Shown: positions 6,086 to 14,123 of the stretch, piece by piece | How the letters are laid out: every line of letters starts with the position of its first letter | Numbering within the stretch: position 1 is the first letter of the stretch | Assembly (NCBI GenBank): GCA_902782815.1 | Contig: CACZOS010000096.1 | Location: 1-16,427 of the forward strand | Direction of reading: 5' to 3' | DNA from: an uncultured Lachnospiraceae bacterium | GTDB taxonomy: Bacteria; Bacillota; Clostridia; Lachnospirales; Lachnospiraceae | DNA: 16,427 nt | The notes under the pieces: generated by a model | What the model was told of the DNA's origin: nothing | Database searches by the model: none | Seen by the model: the letters and a program-made list of their open reading frames with translations, nothing else | Made by a program: the position numbers and the translations under genes

Positions 6086-9000
6086 ATGGAAGACATTATC
6101 AAAGCTTTGCTTGACGTTGTCCGGGCGCAGCATTCGGCGACCGAGGGAACGGATGAAGCACCTTTTGATATGGATGATGTTCTGGACATGGCGATGAATC
6201 TTCTGGGCAGACCTGAGGAAAAGGGAGAAGAGGAAGCCATGGTGGACGAGATCCAGAAGATGGTGGAGTCTTTGGCTCCTGATATTTTTCCTCCCAAGAC
6301 ATTTGAGCAGATGGATGATTCGGAAAAGGTCATCTCTGCCGCAAATATGATCGAGAACCGTCTTATGAGAGGTAACGAAAATTCTGATCGGAATCCGGAC
6401 CGGACTGCTGATTTTTCCACTTCCCAGGAGTCCTATTCCTACGGGGAAGCTGAGGAGGATGAGCAGGAGGAGCCGGATGTAGGGGATCTGAATGATCTGA
6501 TCTATAAAAACTTTATGGAGATGATGGGTCTTTCCGCCCCCCAGGTAGAGTATCCTTTCGACCGGAGTCAGATCGTGTACGGGAAAGAGAAATCCGCCAC
6601 GGAGATGCTGGCTGAGGAAGAAGAGGAGAGAAGGAGAAGAGAAGAGGAGGATGTTCAGAGAGACAGGAAGCTGTCTGCTCTGGAACTGGCGCAGAATGTG
6701 ATCGATCAGGATGAGGCAGCTCATGCCAAGGAAGAGTATGTCCCCAAACCCATCGAACAGCCGGTGGCCAGGTCGGCCTCCCAGATGGCGAATGAGGCGA
6801 TCCGAAAAGCGCAGGAAGAGGACAGAATGAAACTTGAGATAGAGAAACAGGCAGAAGCCCTGATGGCAGAAGCCAGGAAACGGGGACAGGACCCCATGGA
6901 TTTCATGCTCCACCAGCAGGAGATCCTCCGCTATATGGAGAAGAACAGCGATGAACTGGTATCTTTTGAAGACTATGAGGATCTGAGTCCCGAGGAGAAG
7001 CTGGAGATCGAGAGGCAGATCCACATAGACCGGCAGATTGCCGAGGGAGTTGACCCGGATCAGGTGGATACCAATGTTCCGGAACAATATATCCCGGAAG
7101 GATTGAAAGAACAGTCTCCCGCTCCCCTGCCCGAGAAGGAGACGACCTTTGATGAGGATGTTCTGCGGGCTTTATCCCAGCAGGTTCTCAGCGAGAATTC
7201 CGATATGATCCTCTCGGAAAACGAGAATGAAGACATGGTGAGTCTGCAGGAGGAATTATTCCAGAACCTGAAGAGGATGATGAACGGAAGCGGCACACCT
7301 GTTCCTCAGGAAAATGTGGCTTCCCTGCTCTCCCAGGCAGCCAGCAATTTCATGGCCGGAAATGATGAAGACCAGGAGGAGGCCGGTGAGGATTCCGCTC
7401 CGGCAATGGAGGAGAAAGAGATTCCCGAAGAAACGGACCATGATACCGATAAGGATGCAGGCAGTCCTGTTACTCCTCCGGCTGAGGAAAAACCTTTATT
7501 TACCAGGCCTATGTCCGCTGTAGAGCTTGCCCTGGCCGCCCAGAAGGGGATGAAACCCGGGCAGGAAGAGGAAGAGCAAAAGAAGGCGGAGGCTGAACTT
7601 ATCGAGGAGATTGACCTGTCCTTTGATGAGATGGATGATCTTTTTGAGGAGGACAGGCCGGAAGAGGAACCACTGGAGGATATTAAGCCGGAAGAAGATG
7701 AACCGCCAAAAGAGATTTCCGGAAGTGAAGCTTCCGGGGAGGAAGCAGAAGAAGGGGAACCGTCTGCAGATCAAGTCCCCGGGGAAGAGGCATCCGAAGA
7801 GGAACCTTCCGGAGACGAACCCGCCCGGGATGAGACAGGGGAAGAGAAATCGTCCGAAGGTGAAAATTCCCTCGAGGAATCGTCCGAAGAGGATACAATT
7901 GAAGAGAAAATTCCCGAAGAGGATGAATACGAATACATTGACCCGGATGAGCTGGTCCTGGGTGATCATACCCAGGCAGAGATTGACGAGGCTATGGCTA
8001 ATCTGAGCAGCCTGGGCCTGGAAGGTGAAGTATTTGAGAGAGCAAAAAGGATGCTCCTTTTAGAACTTGCCGGTTCCGAAGCCGTCCTGGACGCGTGGCT
8101 TAAGGAACAGGAACAGACAGGGAAAAAGAAAGCGGATGTTCCTGCTTTTGAAGAGGATAGTTTGGATGATTTATCGGACTTTGATGAAGATCTTTTTGAA
8201 AAAGAGCTTGACCAGGCAATTGATAAGGATTTTGAAGAAAAAGATTCCGGGGATTGGGAAAACGGTAAAGAAAAACCGGAAGAAATCGGAGAAGAGACCG
8301 GAGAAGAAGGAACCGATGAACCGGAGATCCTTGACTTCCGGGGTGACATCGAGGAGGTCGGATACGAGGAGGCGGAAGAAATCTATACCGAGACGGATTC
8401 TGACCAGGGCCTGGAAGAAATACCGGAAGTCTCAGAAGAAAAAAATGAAGAAGTAGAACAGAAGAAGACCCGGATACCCCGGGGAAATAAAGGACGTAAG
8501 GGTGTAGTTCACAAGAGGGAGAAAACGTCCCGGGCCGAAGAGGAAAAGACTCCGACTCCGCAGAAGGAAACCGGTGCGGAGGAGAGAGGATATCAGATTT
8601 CTGTCCGTAAACCCTTTATCCTGAAGAATTCCACCAGCTTCATGGACAAGCTGGAGGATTTCATCACGGAAAACCAGGAGAACAGAAAGCTCAGTACAGG
8701 ATTTAAAAAGCTGGATGGGCTTCTAAGATTCGGACTTCATAAAGGAAGCTATTTCATTGATGCCCAGCCTCAGTTCCTGAAGAATGCCTTCATGCAGCAG
8801 ATCGCCGATCAGGCGGCAGAAAGCGGTGTGGATGTTCTCTATATCTCTACGGAGCTTTCCCGCTATGATCTTATGGTGGATTCCATCTCCAGGCTCAGCT
8901 ACGAGATGAACGGCCATGATCCGTCCAAAGCCCACTCTGTCATGTCCATCATGACCGGAGAAGAGGGAGCCGGCCTCTCCCAGCTTTCCGACGAGCTCAA

Positions 9001-9547
9001 CTGGTATCGGGGAAGGATCAGTGAGCACCTGTTCATTCTTGACCAGGAAGCCGTGGATGAATTTATCGATGGCATGGAAGAAGAGGCTTCCGCAGGAGCG
9101 ATTCTGGAGGAACTTATCCGGTCCATCGTGACGGAGGGATCCCACAAACCGGTTGTCTTTATCGATAATATCGAGAACATTCTGTCGGTGGAGGATTCCG
9201 AAGATATGAAACCCCTCATGGATGGAATCGGTAAGCTGGCTAAAGAGCTGAACATTCCCATCATTATGTCTTACGGGTATGAGCAGGCGGAGAACGAGCA
9301 GGAAATGTCCTATGAGGAACACCTGTATCACGAATCTCTCGGAAATATGTGTGATGTTTATCTGGAGTTGAAGTACGCGGATATGATCACCGAAGATTCG
9401 GTGGAACTGACCATCGATGATATCCGGGAGATGGCGGAAGACGGGGAAAGCCTTCTGTTCGATGTGCAGATTTATCGCAACCGCAGACCTATGCGGGCTT
9501 CCTGCCAGATTCAGGGAACACCCAAATTTAATTTCTTTGAAGAATAA
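6086..9547 (+). CDS. Large acidic protein with C-terminal degenerate DnaB/RecA-like ATPase domain
   Basis: This 1153-residue protein has no assigned function that I recognise. Residues 1-100 are helical. Residues 165-345 are charged and probably coiled coil. A SAxELA-like motif recurs at 170, 197, 230 and 477. Residues 545-614 are an acidic five-residue repeat. A small helical segment (633-675) follows, then more acidic sequence and a short basic linker (796-816). From about 850 to the end the sequence matches a replicative-helicase (DnaB) C-terminal domain: LSTGFKKLDGLL (869-880), VLYISTEL with E923 at the SLEM glutamate, Walker B VVFIDN (D1027), SYGYEQ (1062-1067) in place of SQLNR, and YRNRRP (R1131) near the RNG motif. 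The Walker A equivalent, AQPQFLKN (893-900), keeps the Lys but lacks the Gly and Ser/Thr of GK(T/S), so ATP hydrolysis is doubtful. It is monocistronic, with its own promoter and terminator, and has no signal peptide or membrane segment. The gene call is certain; the domain call is by motif reading. Confidence 0.82.
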   Translation: MEDIIKALLDVVRAQHSATEGTDEAPFDMDDVLDMAMNLLGRPEEKGEEEAMVDEIQKMVESLAPDIFPPKTFEQMDDSEKVISAANMIENRLMRGNENSDRNPDRTADFSTSQESYSYGEAEEDEQEEPDVGDLNDLIYKNFMEMMGLSAPQVEYPFDRSQIVYGKEKSATEMLAEEEEERRRREEEDVQRDRKLSALELAQNVIDQDEAAHAKEEYVPKPIEQPVARSASQMANEAIRKAQEEDRMKLEIEKQAEALMAEARKRGQDPMDFMLHQQEILRYMEKNSDELVSFEDYEDLSPEEKLEIERQIHIDRQIAEGVDPDQVDTNVPEQYIPEGLKEQSPAPLPEKETTFDEDVLRALSQQVLSENSDMILSENENEDMVSLQEELFQNLKRMMNGSGTPVPQENVASLLSQAASNFMAGNDEDQEEAGEDSAPAMEEKEIPEETDHDTDKDAGSPVTPPAEEKPLFTRPMSAVELALAAQKGMKPGQEEEEQKKAEAELIEEIDLSFDEMDDLFEEDRPEEEPLEDIKPEEDEPPKEISGSEASGEEAEEGEPSADQVPGEEASEEEPSGDEPARDETGEEKSSEGENSLEESSEEDTIEEKIPEEDEYEYIDPDELVLGDHTQAEIDEAMANLSSLGLEGEVFERAKRMLLLELAGSEAVLDAWLKEQEQTGKKKADVPAFEEDSLDDLSDFDEDLFEKELDQAIDKDFEEKDSGDWENGKEKPEEIGEETGEEGTDEPEILDFRGDIEEVGYEEAEEIYTETDSDQGLEEIPEVSEEKNEEVEQKKTRIPRGNKGRKGVVHKREKTSRAEEEKTPTPQKETGAEERGYQISVRKPFILKNSTSFMDKLEDFITENQENRKLSTGFKKLDGLLRFGLHKGSYFIDAQPQFLKNAFMQQIADQAAESGVDVLYISTELSRYDLMVDSISRLSYEMNGHDPSKAHSVMSIMTGEEGAGLSQLSDELNWYRGRISEHLFILDQEAVDEFIDGMEEEASAGAILEELIRSIVTEGSHKPVVFIDNIENILSVEDSEDMKPLMDGIGKLAKELNIPIIMSYGYEQAENEQEMSYEEHLYHESLGNMCDVYLELKYADMITEDSVELTIDDIREMAEDGESLLFDVQIYRNRRPMRASCQIQGTPKFNFFEE
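7718..7927 (+). repeat. Diverged 15-bp tandem repeat encoding an acidic pentapeptide array
   Basis: Residues 545-614 of the acidic protein divide cleanly into fourteen five-residue units of the form (S/P/x)-x-(E/D/G)-E-x, for example SGEEA, PGEEA, SEEEP, SGDEP, SEEDT, PEEDE. At DNA level each unit is 15 bases. The units have diverged, so the array is old rather than a recent exact expansion. The period also shows in the neighbouring frame as recurring Lys/Arg-rich blocks ending in Pro. Confidence 0.7.
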
Positions 9548-9565
9548 ACCGGTCGGGTTAATAGG

Positions 9566-9602
9566 TAAAAGCCGTTCTTCCAATCAGGGAGAACGGCTTT
9601 TA
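9566..9602. terminator. Bidirectional terminator between the acidic DnaB-like gene and the LCP gene
   Basis: A perfect 13-bp stem (9566-9578 with 9590-9602), extended inward by a T-G and two C-G pairs, closes a 5-base loop. The core is GCCGTTCT, with A4 on the left and T4 on the right. It lies 18 bases after one stop codon and 18 bases before the other, serving both converging genes. Confidence 0.9.
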
Positions 9603-9620
9603 TTCAAGATAGACGTATTT

Positions 9621-10763
9621 TTAAGGATATATACCTATGCTGTCGGTGACCACTTCAATCTTGCTACTGATTTTTCCCAGTTCTTCCGTGGGCTCATAGC
9701 CGGAAGTTCCGAAAAGATATTCATGAGCGGATGCCGCGTTGGAGGCGGCAGTAAGGGGGAACCCGTAATAAATGCCCCCGTAACGTTCATCCTGTGAGTT
9801 GAAGGGATAAGCCTGGGAATCCACGATCTTACAACGCAGGAGTCTGGTGCTCAGGCCGGTCATCTCCCCGGCGGACAGACTGGTCACGCACTGAGGAAGA
9901 ACAGTGTTGATGAGTTTGTTGAGTTTCCAGGGTTTTTTCTTTACCGCCCGGACCAGCCCTTCCACCACCAGCCGCTGGTGCCCGGCCCTGGCATGGTCGC
10001 CGCCCTCCATGTAGCGAATACGGGAATAAGCGACTGCCTGGTTGCCGTCAAACACTGCCCGGAAGGGGTATTCCTCAGGTTTTTCAAAAGTGGGAGAATC
10101 CCCGCCGTTGATATGGTTCATGTTTTTGATATAGTCATTCAGGTTTTTTCTTTCCTTGTCCGACTGAACAGTGAGTGAGATGCCGCCCACGATGTCTACA
10201 GCATCAGCAAGGGCTTTGAAGTTTACCGTGGCAAAATCTGTGATATCCAGATCCAGATTCCGGTTGATGGTACTGATGGCCAGTTCCGGGCCTCCGTAGG
10301 AATACGCCGCATTGATCTTGTCATATTGACCGTTTATGCTGACGTAGGTGTCCCGGTAAATGGACATGAGTTTCACTTTCCCGCTCTTTTTGTGGATACT
10401 GGCTACGATGATACAGTCTGTTCTTGAACCGGTATCCCGGATGACATTATCCTGACTGTCCACACCGAAAAGAGCGATATTCTGATAGGAACCCATATGT
10501 TTATCCGATTCTCTCGCTCCCTCGTTTATGACTACAGCAGATTCATCCAGGGGATAGCGGCTGACCTTGCCCAGGGTATATCTGAGTCCTGCCCGGACAC
10601 CCAGAACCAGGAGGATCAGGATTACCGGAAGGAGGACAAGGCGCGGCAGACAGCCTTTTTTCTTCTTCTGATTCTTCTCTGCCCTATGGACAGAATCGGC
10701 CTGCTTCCATGAAGCAGACCGAGGGGTATCATTCCTGTAGGAAAGGTTTCTTTTTTTCATCAT
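9621..10763 (-). CDS. LytR-CpsA-Psr (LCP) family cell-wall glycopolymer ligase
   Basis: This protein of about 380 residues belongs to the LCP family. These membrane enzymes move wall teichoic acid, capsule or other glycopolymers from undecaprenyl carriers to peptidoglycan. A Lys/Arg-rich cytoplasmic start leads into one membrane helix (about 38-60), then an extracellular LCP domain. Family motifs include LFGVD (98-102), GSRTD (112-116), SIYRDTYVSI (134-143, with the key Arg and Asp), DKINAAYSYGG (148-158), DAVDIVGGI, and YSRIRY then GDHARAGHQR (255-264), whose arginines bind the lipid pyrophosphate. I chose the start at 10763 (MMKKRN), which has GGAG five bases upstream, over an ATG seven codons earlier. 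It lies 122 bases downstream of the sugar-1-phosphate transferase on the same strand, with no terminator between, so the pair probably starts and finishes one surface glycopolymer. Confidence 0.9.
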   Translation of the reverse strand: MMKKRNLSYRNDTPRSASWKQADSVHRAEKNQKKKKGCLPRLVLLPVILILLVLGVRAGLRYTLGKVSRYPLDESAVVINEGARESDKHMGSYQNIALFGVDSQDNVIRDTGSRTDCIIVASIHKKSGKVKLMSIYRDTYVSINGQYDKINAAYSYGGPELAISTINRNLDLDITDFATVNFKALADAVDIVGGISLTVQSDKERKNLNDYIKNMNHINGGDSPTFEKPEEYPFRAVFDGNQAVAYSRIRYMEGGDHARAGHQRLVVEGLVRAVKKKPWKLNKLINTVLPQCVTSLSAGEMTGLSTRLLRCKIVDSQAYPFNSQDERYGGIYYGFPLTAASNAASAHEYLFGTSGYEPTEELGKISSKIEVVTDSIGIYP

Positions 10764-10772
10764 TTCATCTCC
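10764..10772 (-). promoter_or_regulatory. Ribosome binding site deciding the LCP start
   Basis: On the minus strand GGAG (10772-10769) stands five bases before ATG at 10763. The upstream in-frame ATG at 10784 has no purine-rich site in front of it, so the longer form with seven extra residues is less likely. Confidence 0.65.
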
Positions 10773-10885
10773 GATTATAAACATATTCCCGGGCCGGCTG
10801 TTTTTTTCTTATTGTAATCCCGGCTCCGGGATCAGACCACAGGCTGCCTTTATCCGAATTTACGGGGGAGATGGGGACAGCGGTC

Positions 10886-12301
10886 TTAATAGGCATTTTT
10901 ATTGACGAATCCTTTGAAGACTGTCAGGAAAAGAATCTTGATATCAAATCCCATGGTCCAGTTTTCGATATAGAAAATATCGTGTTCGATCCTGCCCAGG
11001 ATGGAGGTGTCCCCCCGGAATCCGCAGACCTGGGCCCAGCCGGTCATGCCGGGACGGACCTGGTGCTTGATCATGTAACGGGGGATTTCTTCTTTGAACT
11101 TCTCCACAAACTGAGGACGCTCGGGGCGCGGACCGATCAGGCTCATATCGCCTTTGAGCACATTGAAGAGCTGCGGAAGCTCATCGATGCTGGTCTTACG
11201 GATCACTTTTCCCACGGAGGTGACCCTGGGATCGTTCTGGGTCGTCCACCCCTCTTTCTCCTTGTCGACGGTCTGGACACCCATGGACCGGAATTTATAC
11301 ATTTTAAAGGGTTTGTTATGCAGGCCGATCCTTTCCTGACAGAAGAGGATCGGTCCGGGAGAGTTCCGCTTTACGGCGATGGCGGTGACCAGCATGACAG
11401 GAGAGAAGATCACGATACAGATAAGGGATCCCACAATGTCCATCAGACGTTTGATGAATCGGTTGAAACTGTTGGTCAGGGGGACATTGCGGATATTGAT
11501 CACAGGGAGACCGTTCAGGTCCTCCGTCACCGGATGGGTGGGGATGAACTTGTAGTAATCGGGAATCAGCTTGGTGTGTACGCCACTCTTTTCACAAATA
11601 TTTACGATAGCTTCCAGTTTATGGTATTCCCGCAGACTGAGAGCGATGGCCACTTCGTCCAGAGAATTCTCGATAAGGTATCCCTGGAGCTGATGGATCT
11701 TCCCAATACAAGGGATATCTTTATAGGAAAAACCTTCGGGTACATTGTCCGCAAAGATGCCATGGACATAGTAACCCCATTGGGGATTTGCCTTGATCCG
11801 GTCGATATATGCCCTGGAAGCCGCACTTTCCCCCACCACGATGATGTGCTTTAAGTTGCGGCCCTGCTTCCTTTCTCTCTGAAGGATCAGCCTGATGACC
11901 AGCCTTACCAGGAGAGACAGAAACATGCAGACAATATAGAAGATGATCAGAAGACTTCTCGGCACATGCTCAATCTTCAGAAAGAAAATGTAGATGAAGA
12001 AGAAAAGCATTCCGCAGGAATTCGCTTTAAATAAGGCCGAGATCTCCGTCCAGGGGTGCTGGAAACGTTTTGGCTTATAGAGCCCGAAGTAGGCGTAAAG
12101 GATGAGAAATACGGGAACGATGACCAGGAGCATGCTCTGGTACTGGGAGAGAAGCCGGTAATAGCGGGTGGGGGGCATGAAAGGTTTCAGAAAATCGATT
12201 TTAAACCTTATTACATAGCTGAGACAAAATGAGCAGTAGATCACTATGGCATCAAGTACAATGTGCAATCGATTTAGATTCTTCTGATTCTGTTTAATCA
12301 T
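10886..12301 (-). CDS. Polyprenyl-phosphate sugar-1-phosphate transferase (WcaJ/WbaP-like)
   Basis: This 471-residue membrane protein is an initiating glycosyltransferase. It moves a sugar-1-phosphate (glucose or galactose in known relatives) from a UDP-sugar to undecaprenyl phosphate, the first step of exopolysaccharide or capsule synthesis. Hydrophobic helices lie at about 12-32, 53-73, 95-110 and 113-140. A Rossmann-like middle domain starts with HIIVVGESAASRAYI (152-166). The catalytic domain runs from 281 to 471: membrane re-entrant segment LMDIVGSLICIVIFSPVML, FKMYKFRSM (332-340), the Asp-Glu dyad in SIDELPQ (D373, E374), GPRPERP (390-396), RPGMTGW and a C-terminal basic end. The length is typical of the five-segment WcaJ type. 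The ribosome site is GGGAGG six bases before the ATG, and a good promoter lies upstream. No other polysaccharide genes appear in the window apart from the downstream LCP gene, so the rest of the pathway must be elsewhere. Confidence 0.9.
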   Translation of the reverse strand: MIKQNQKNLNRLHIVLDAIVIYCSFCLSYVIRFKIDFLKPFMPPTRYYRLLSQYQSMLLVIVPVFLILYAYFGLYKPKRFQHPWTEISALFKANSCGMLFFFIYIFFLKIEHVPRSLLIIFYIVCMFLSLLVRLVIRLILQRERKQGRNLKHIIVVGESAASRAYIDRIKANPQWGYYVHGIFADNVPEGFSYKDIPCIGKIHQLQGYLIENSLDEVAIALSLREYHKLEAIVNICEKSGVHTKLIPDYYKFIPTHPVTEDLNGLPVINIRNVPLTNSFNRFIKRLMDIVGSLICIVIFSPVMLVTAIAVKRNSPGPILFCQERIGLHNKPFKMYKFRSMGVQTVDKEKEGWTTQNDPRVTSVGKVIRKTSIDELPQLFNVLKGDMSLIGPRPERPQFVEKFKEEIPRYMIKHQVRPGMTGWAQVCGFRGDTSILGRIEHDIFYIENWTMGFDIKILFLTVFKGFVNKNAY

Positions 12302-12380
12302 AATTGCCTCCCACAGCGTTTTCTGTTATGATAGACAGGATGAAATAGATTTTGCCGGATCCTGTTATATTCTCCATAAG

Positions 12381-12409
12381 ATTATACATTCCCAACCGGT
12401 ATTCTACAA
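12381..12409 (-). promoter_or_regulatory. Predicted sigma-A promoter of the sugar transferase-LCP unit
   Basis: Read on the minus strand, a perfect TATAAT -10 (12386-12381) lies 17 bases from TTGTAG (12409-12404), a weak -35. Transcription would start near 12374, giving a leader of about 73 bases before the ATG at 12301. Confidence 0.6.
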
Positions 12410-12459
12410 GGTTTTTCTTTTTTTCGACACAAAGCAGACACATTTTTTTCACATATTGC

Positions 12460-12468
12460 TGTTATGAT
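12460..12468 (+). promoter_or_regulatory. Possible extended -10 promoter of the htrA-like gene
   Basis: TGTTATGAT contains an extended -10 (TGn) and TATGAT, one base from consensus. There is no convincing -35 at the proper distance. The leader would be about 60 bases, with GGAAAGGATGAGG just before the ATG. The same ten bases CTGTTATGAT also occur at 12323-12332. Confidence 0.4.
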
Positions 12469-12535
12469 TGGCTCCGAAAAAGGAAACAGAGAAAAAATCT
12501 TTTTTGAAAACTTTTTACGGAAAGGATGAGGATAA

Positions 12536-14101
12536 ATGAGCGAATTTGAAAACGGCTATAAAGAGGGAAACGAAGGTTTCGGGGAACAGGATTCCGATGT
12601 CCGGCAGGACAATGAGGCATCTGTCTGGGCCTACGGCGCAGATCCGGCTGAAGAGCAGCAGGAGCAGCCCCGGGAAAGATTTCATTATTCAAGGGAAGGA
12701 GCCGGATCATCCGGCACCGGTTTTTCTCCCAACAGGCCGGACAGGAAAACCAGAAATAAAAGCGGTGGCAGTAAGATCCTGAAACTCATCGCGTCGGCTT
12801 TCCTTTTCGGTCTGATCGCCGGGGCGACCATGATCGGTGTGGAAGCGGCCAAAGACAGGTTCTTTCCTTCTTCCATCACCCAGATAGAAACCACGGACAA
12901 AGCCGCAGACAGTACGGAAGAGTCAACGGAGAAGGCAGATAACGAAAGCAATACTGCCGCGGTTACTCCCCAGACTTCGGTTACCGCTACGGACGTGTCC
13001 GGTGTGGTTCAGCAGGTGATGCCTTCTGTGGTATCCATCACCTCTACCATCACCAGCAGCAATTATTTTTACGGGACCACACAGTCCCAGGGAGCAGGAT
13101 CGGGATTTATCCTTTCCAAGGATGCCGATAAGCTGTATATTGCAACCAATAACCATGTTGTGGCGGATGCAACAGCCTTAACCGTAGGTTTTGCGGACGG
13201 GTCAACGGCAGAAGCAGAGATTGTGGGAACGGATTCGGATGCCGATCTGGCTGTGATCTCTGTCAAAGCGGAGAAGATCTCCAAGGAGACTGCTTCAGTT
13301 ATCAAGGTTGCCGCACTGGGTAATTCCGATTCCCTTAAAGTGGGGGAACCTGTTATTGCCATCGGTAATGCTCTTGGTTACGGACAGTCTGTCACCACCG
13401 GTGTTGTAAGTGCCAAAGACAGGGAAGTGTCCTTCACTGACGGAACCATGGTCCTGCTGCAGACCGATGCGGCCATCAATCCCGGAAACAGCGGCGGTGT
13501 TCTGATCAACCAGCGCGGTGAGGTCATCGGCATTAACAATGCCAAGCTGGAGGATACCTCCGTGGAAGGAATGGGCTATGCCATACCTATTACCACAGCC
13601 AAAGGAATCCTTGATGACCTGATGAATTCCACAAATATCACAGAGGCTGAGACTTCCTTCCTGGGTGTGGTTGGCCGTACCATTGACAGCACCTATTCCC
13701 AGACTTTAGGCATGCCCACCGGAATCTATGTCACCCAGGTGATCTCCGGATCTCCGGCCGAACAGGCAGGGATAAGTGCGGGAGATGTTATCGTGGCGTT
13801 TGACGGAAATAAAGTTTCCACCATGGACGGGCTGAAAGCAAAACTTGCCCGAAAAGCTGCCGGAACCAAGATCAGTCTGACCGTTAAGCGGGCAAACCAG
13901 AACGGAGAATATGAGGAACAGACCATAGATGTGACCCTGGGTAAGAAAAGTGATTTTGCCGATGCCGCCGCCAATCCGGATAATCAGGAAGAAGGCCGGC
14001 AGGAGCAGGAAAACGGAAGCCAGGGTAACGGAGACCGGGATAACGGGGGTTACTATTTCAACAATCCTTACGATTTCTTCTTCGGCAACGGCAACTGGTA
14101 A
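12536..14101 (+). CDS. Membrane-anchored HtrA/DegP-like serine protease (S1C) with PDZ domain
   Basis: This 521-residue protein is an HtrA-type envelope quality-control protease, which degrades misfolded proteins outside the membrane. It has a polar, acidic cytoplasmic part (1-79), one membrane helix (81-104), a Ser/Thr/Glu-rich linker, a trypsin-like domain and a single PDZ domain (about 375-470; GIYVTQVISGSPAEQAGI opens it). The catalytic triad is complete: H207 in NNHVVAD, D237 in DSDADLAV and S319 in NPGNSGG. The tail after the PDZ domain is low in complexity (Glu, Gln, Gly, Asn) and ends in an aromatic stretch (YYFNNPYDFFFG). The lipid kinase gene starts 22 bases later, so the two form a unit. 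I give no symbol because htrA, htrB and degP paralogues cannot be told apart here. Confidence 0.93.
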   Translation: MSEFENGYKEGNEGFGEQDSDVRQDNEASVWAYGADPAEEQQEQPRERFHYSREGAGSSGTGFSPNRPDRKTRNKSGGSKILKLIASAFLFGLIAGATMIGVEAAKDRFFPSSITQIETTDKAADSTEESTEKADNESNTAAVTPQTSVTATDVSGVVQQVMPSVVSITSTITSSNYFYGTTQSQGAGSGFILSKDADKLYIATNNHVVADATALTVGFADGSTAEAEIVGTDSDADLAVISVKAEKISKETASVIKVAALGNSDSLKVGEPVIAIGNALGYGQSVTTGVVSAKDREVSFTDGTMVLLQTDAAINPGNSGGVLINQRGEVIGINNAKLEDTSVEGMGYAIPITTAKGILDDLMNSTNITEAETSFLGVVGRTIDSTYSQTLGMPTGIYVTQVISGSPAEQAGISAGDVIVAFDGNKVSTMDGLKAKLARKAAGTKISLTVKRANQNGEYEEQTIDVTLGKKSDFADAAANPDNQEEGRQEQENGSQGNGDRDNGGYYFNNPYDFFFGNGNW

Positions 14102-14123
14102 TCGGTAATCAAAGAGGGAAAAT

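Noticed and set aside
6035..7087. 350-codon minus-strand open frame opposite the start of the acidic DnaB-like gene
   Set aside because: It is the mirror of Glu/Asp-rich codons (GAG, GAT), which read as Leu and Ile on the other strand. It also covers the promoter and start of the real gene.
6086..9547. Acidic DnaB-like protein as a genuine replicative helicase
   Set aside because: It lacks the DnaB N-terminal domain and the GK(T/S) of Walker A, so it is not called dnaB despite the shared fold.
10764..10885. Possible terminator between the sugar transferase and LCP genes (CCCGGCTCCGGG at 10819-10830)
   Set aside because: The stem is short with a 2-base loop and lacks a T run on the minus strand, so readthrough is assumed.
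10871..11854. 327-codon plus-strand open frame opposite the sugar-1-phosphate transferase
   Set aside because: It overlaps the conserved catalytic domain of a clear gene and has no recognisable domain of its own.
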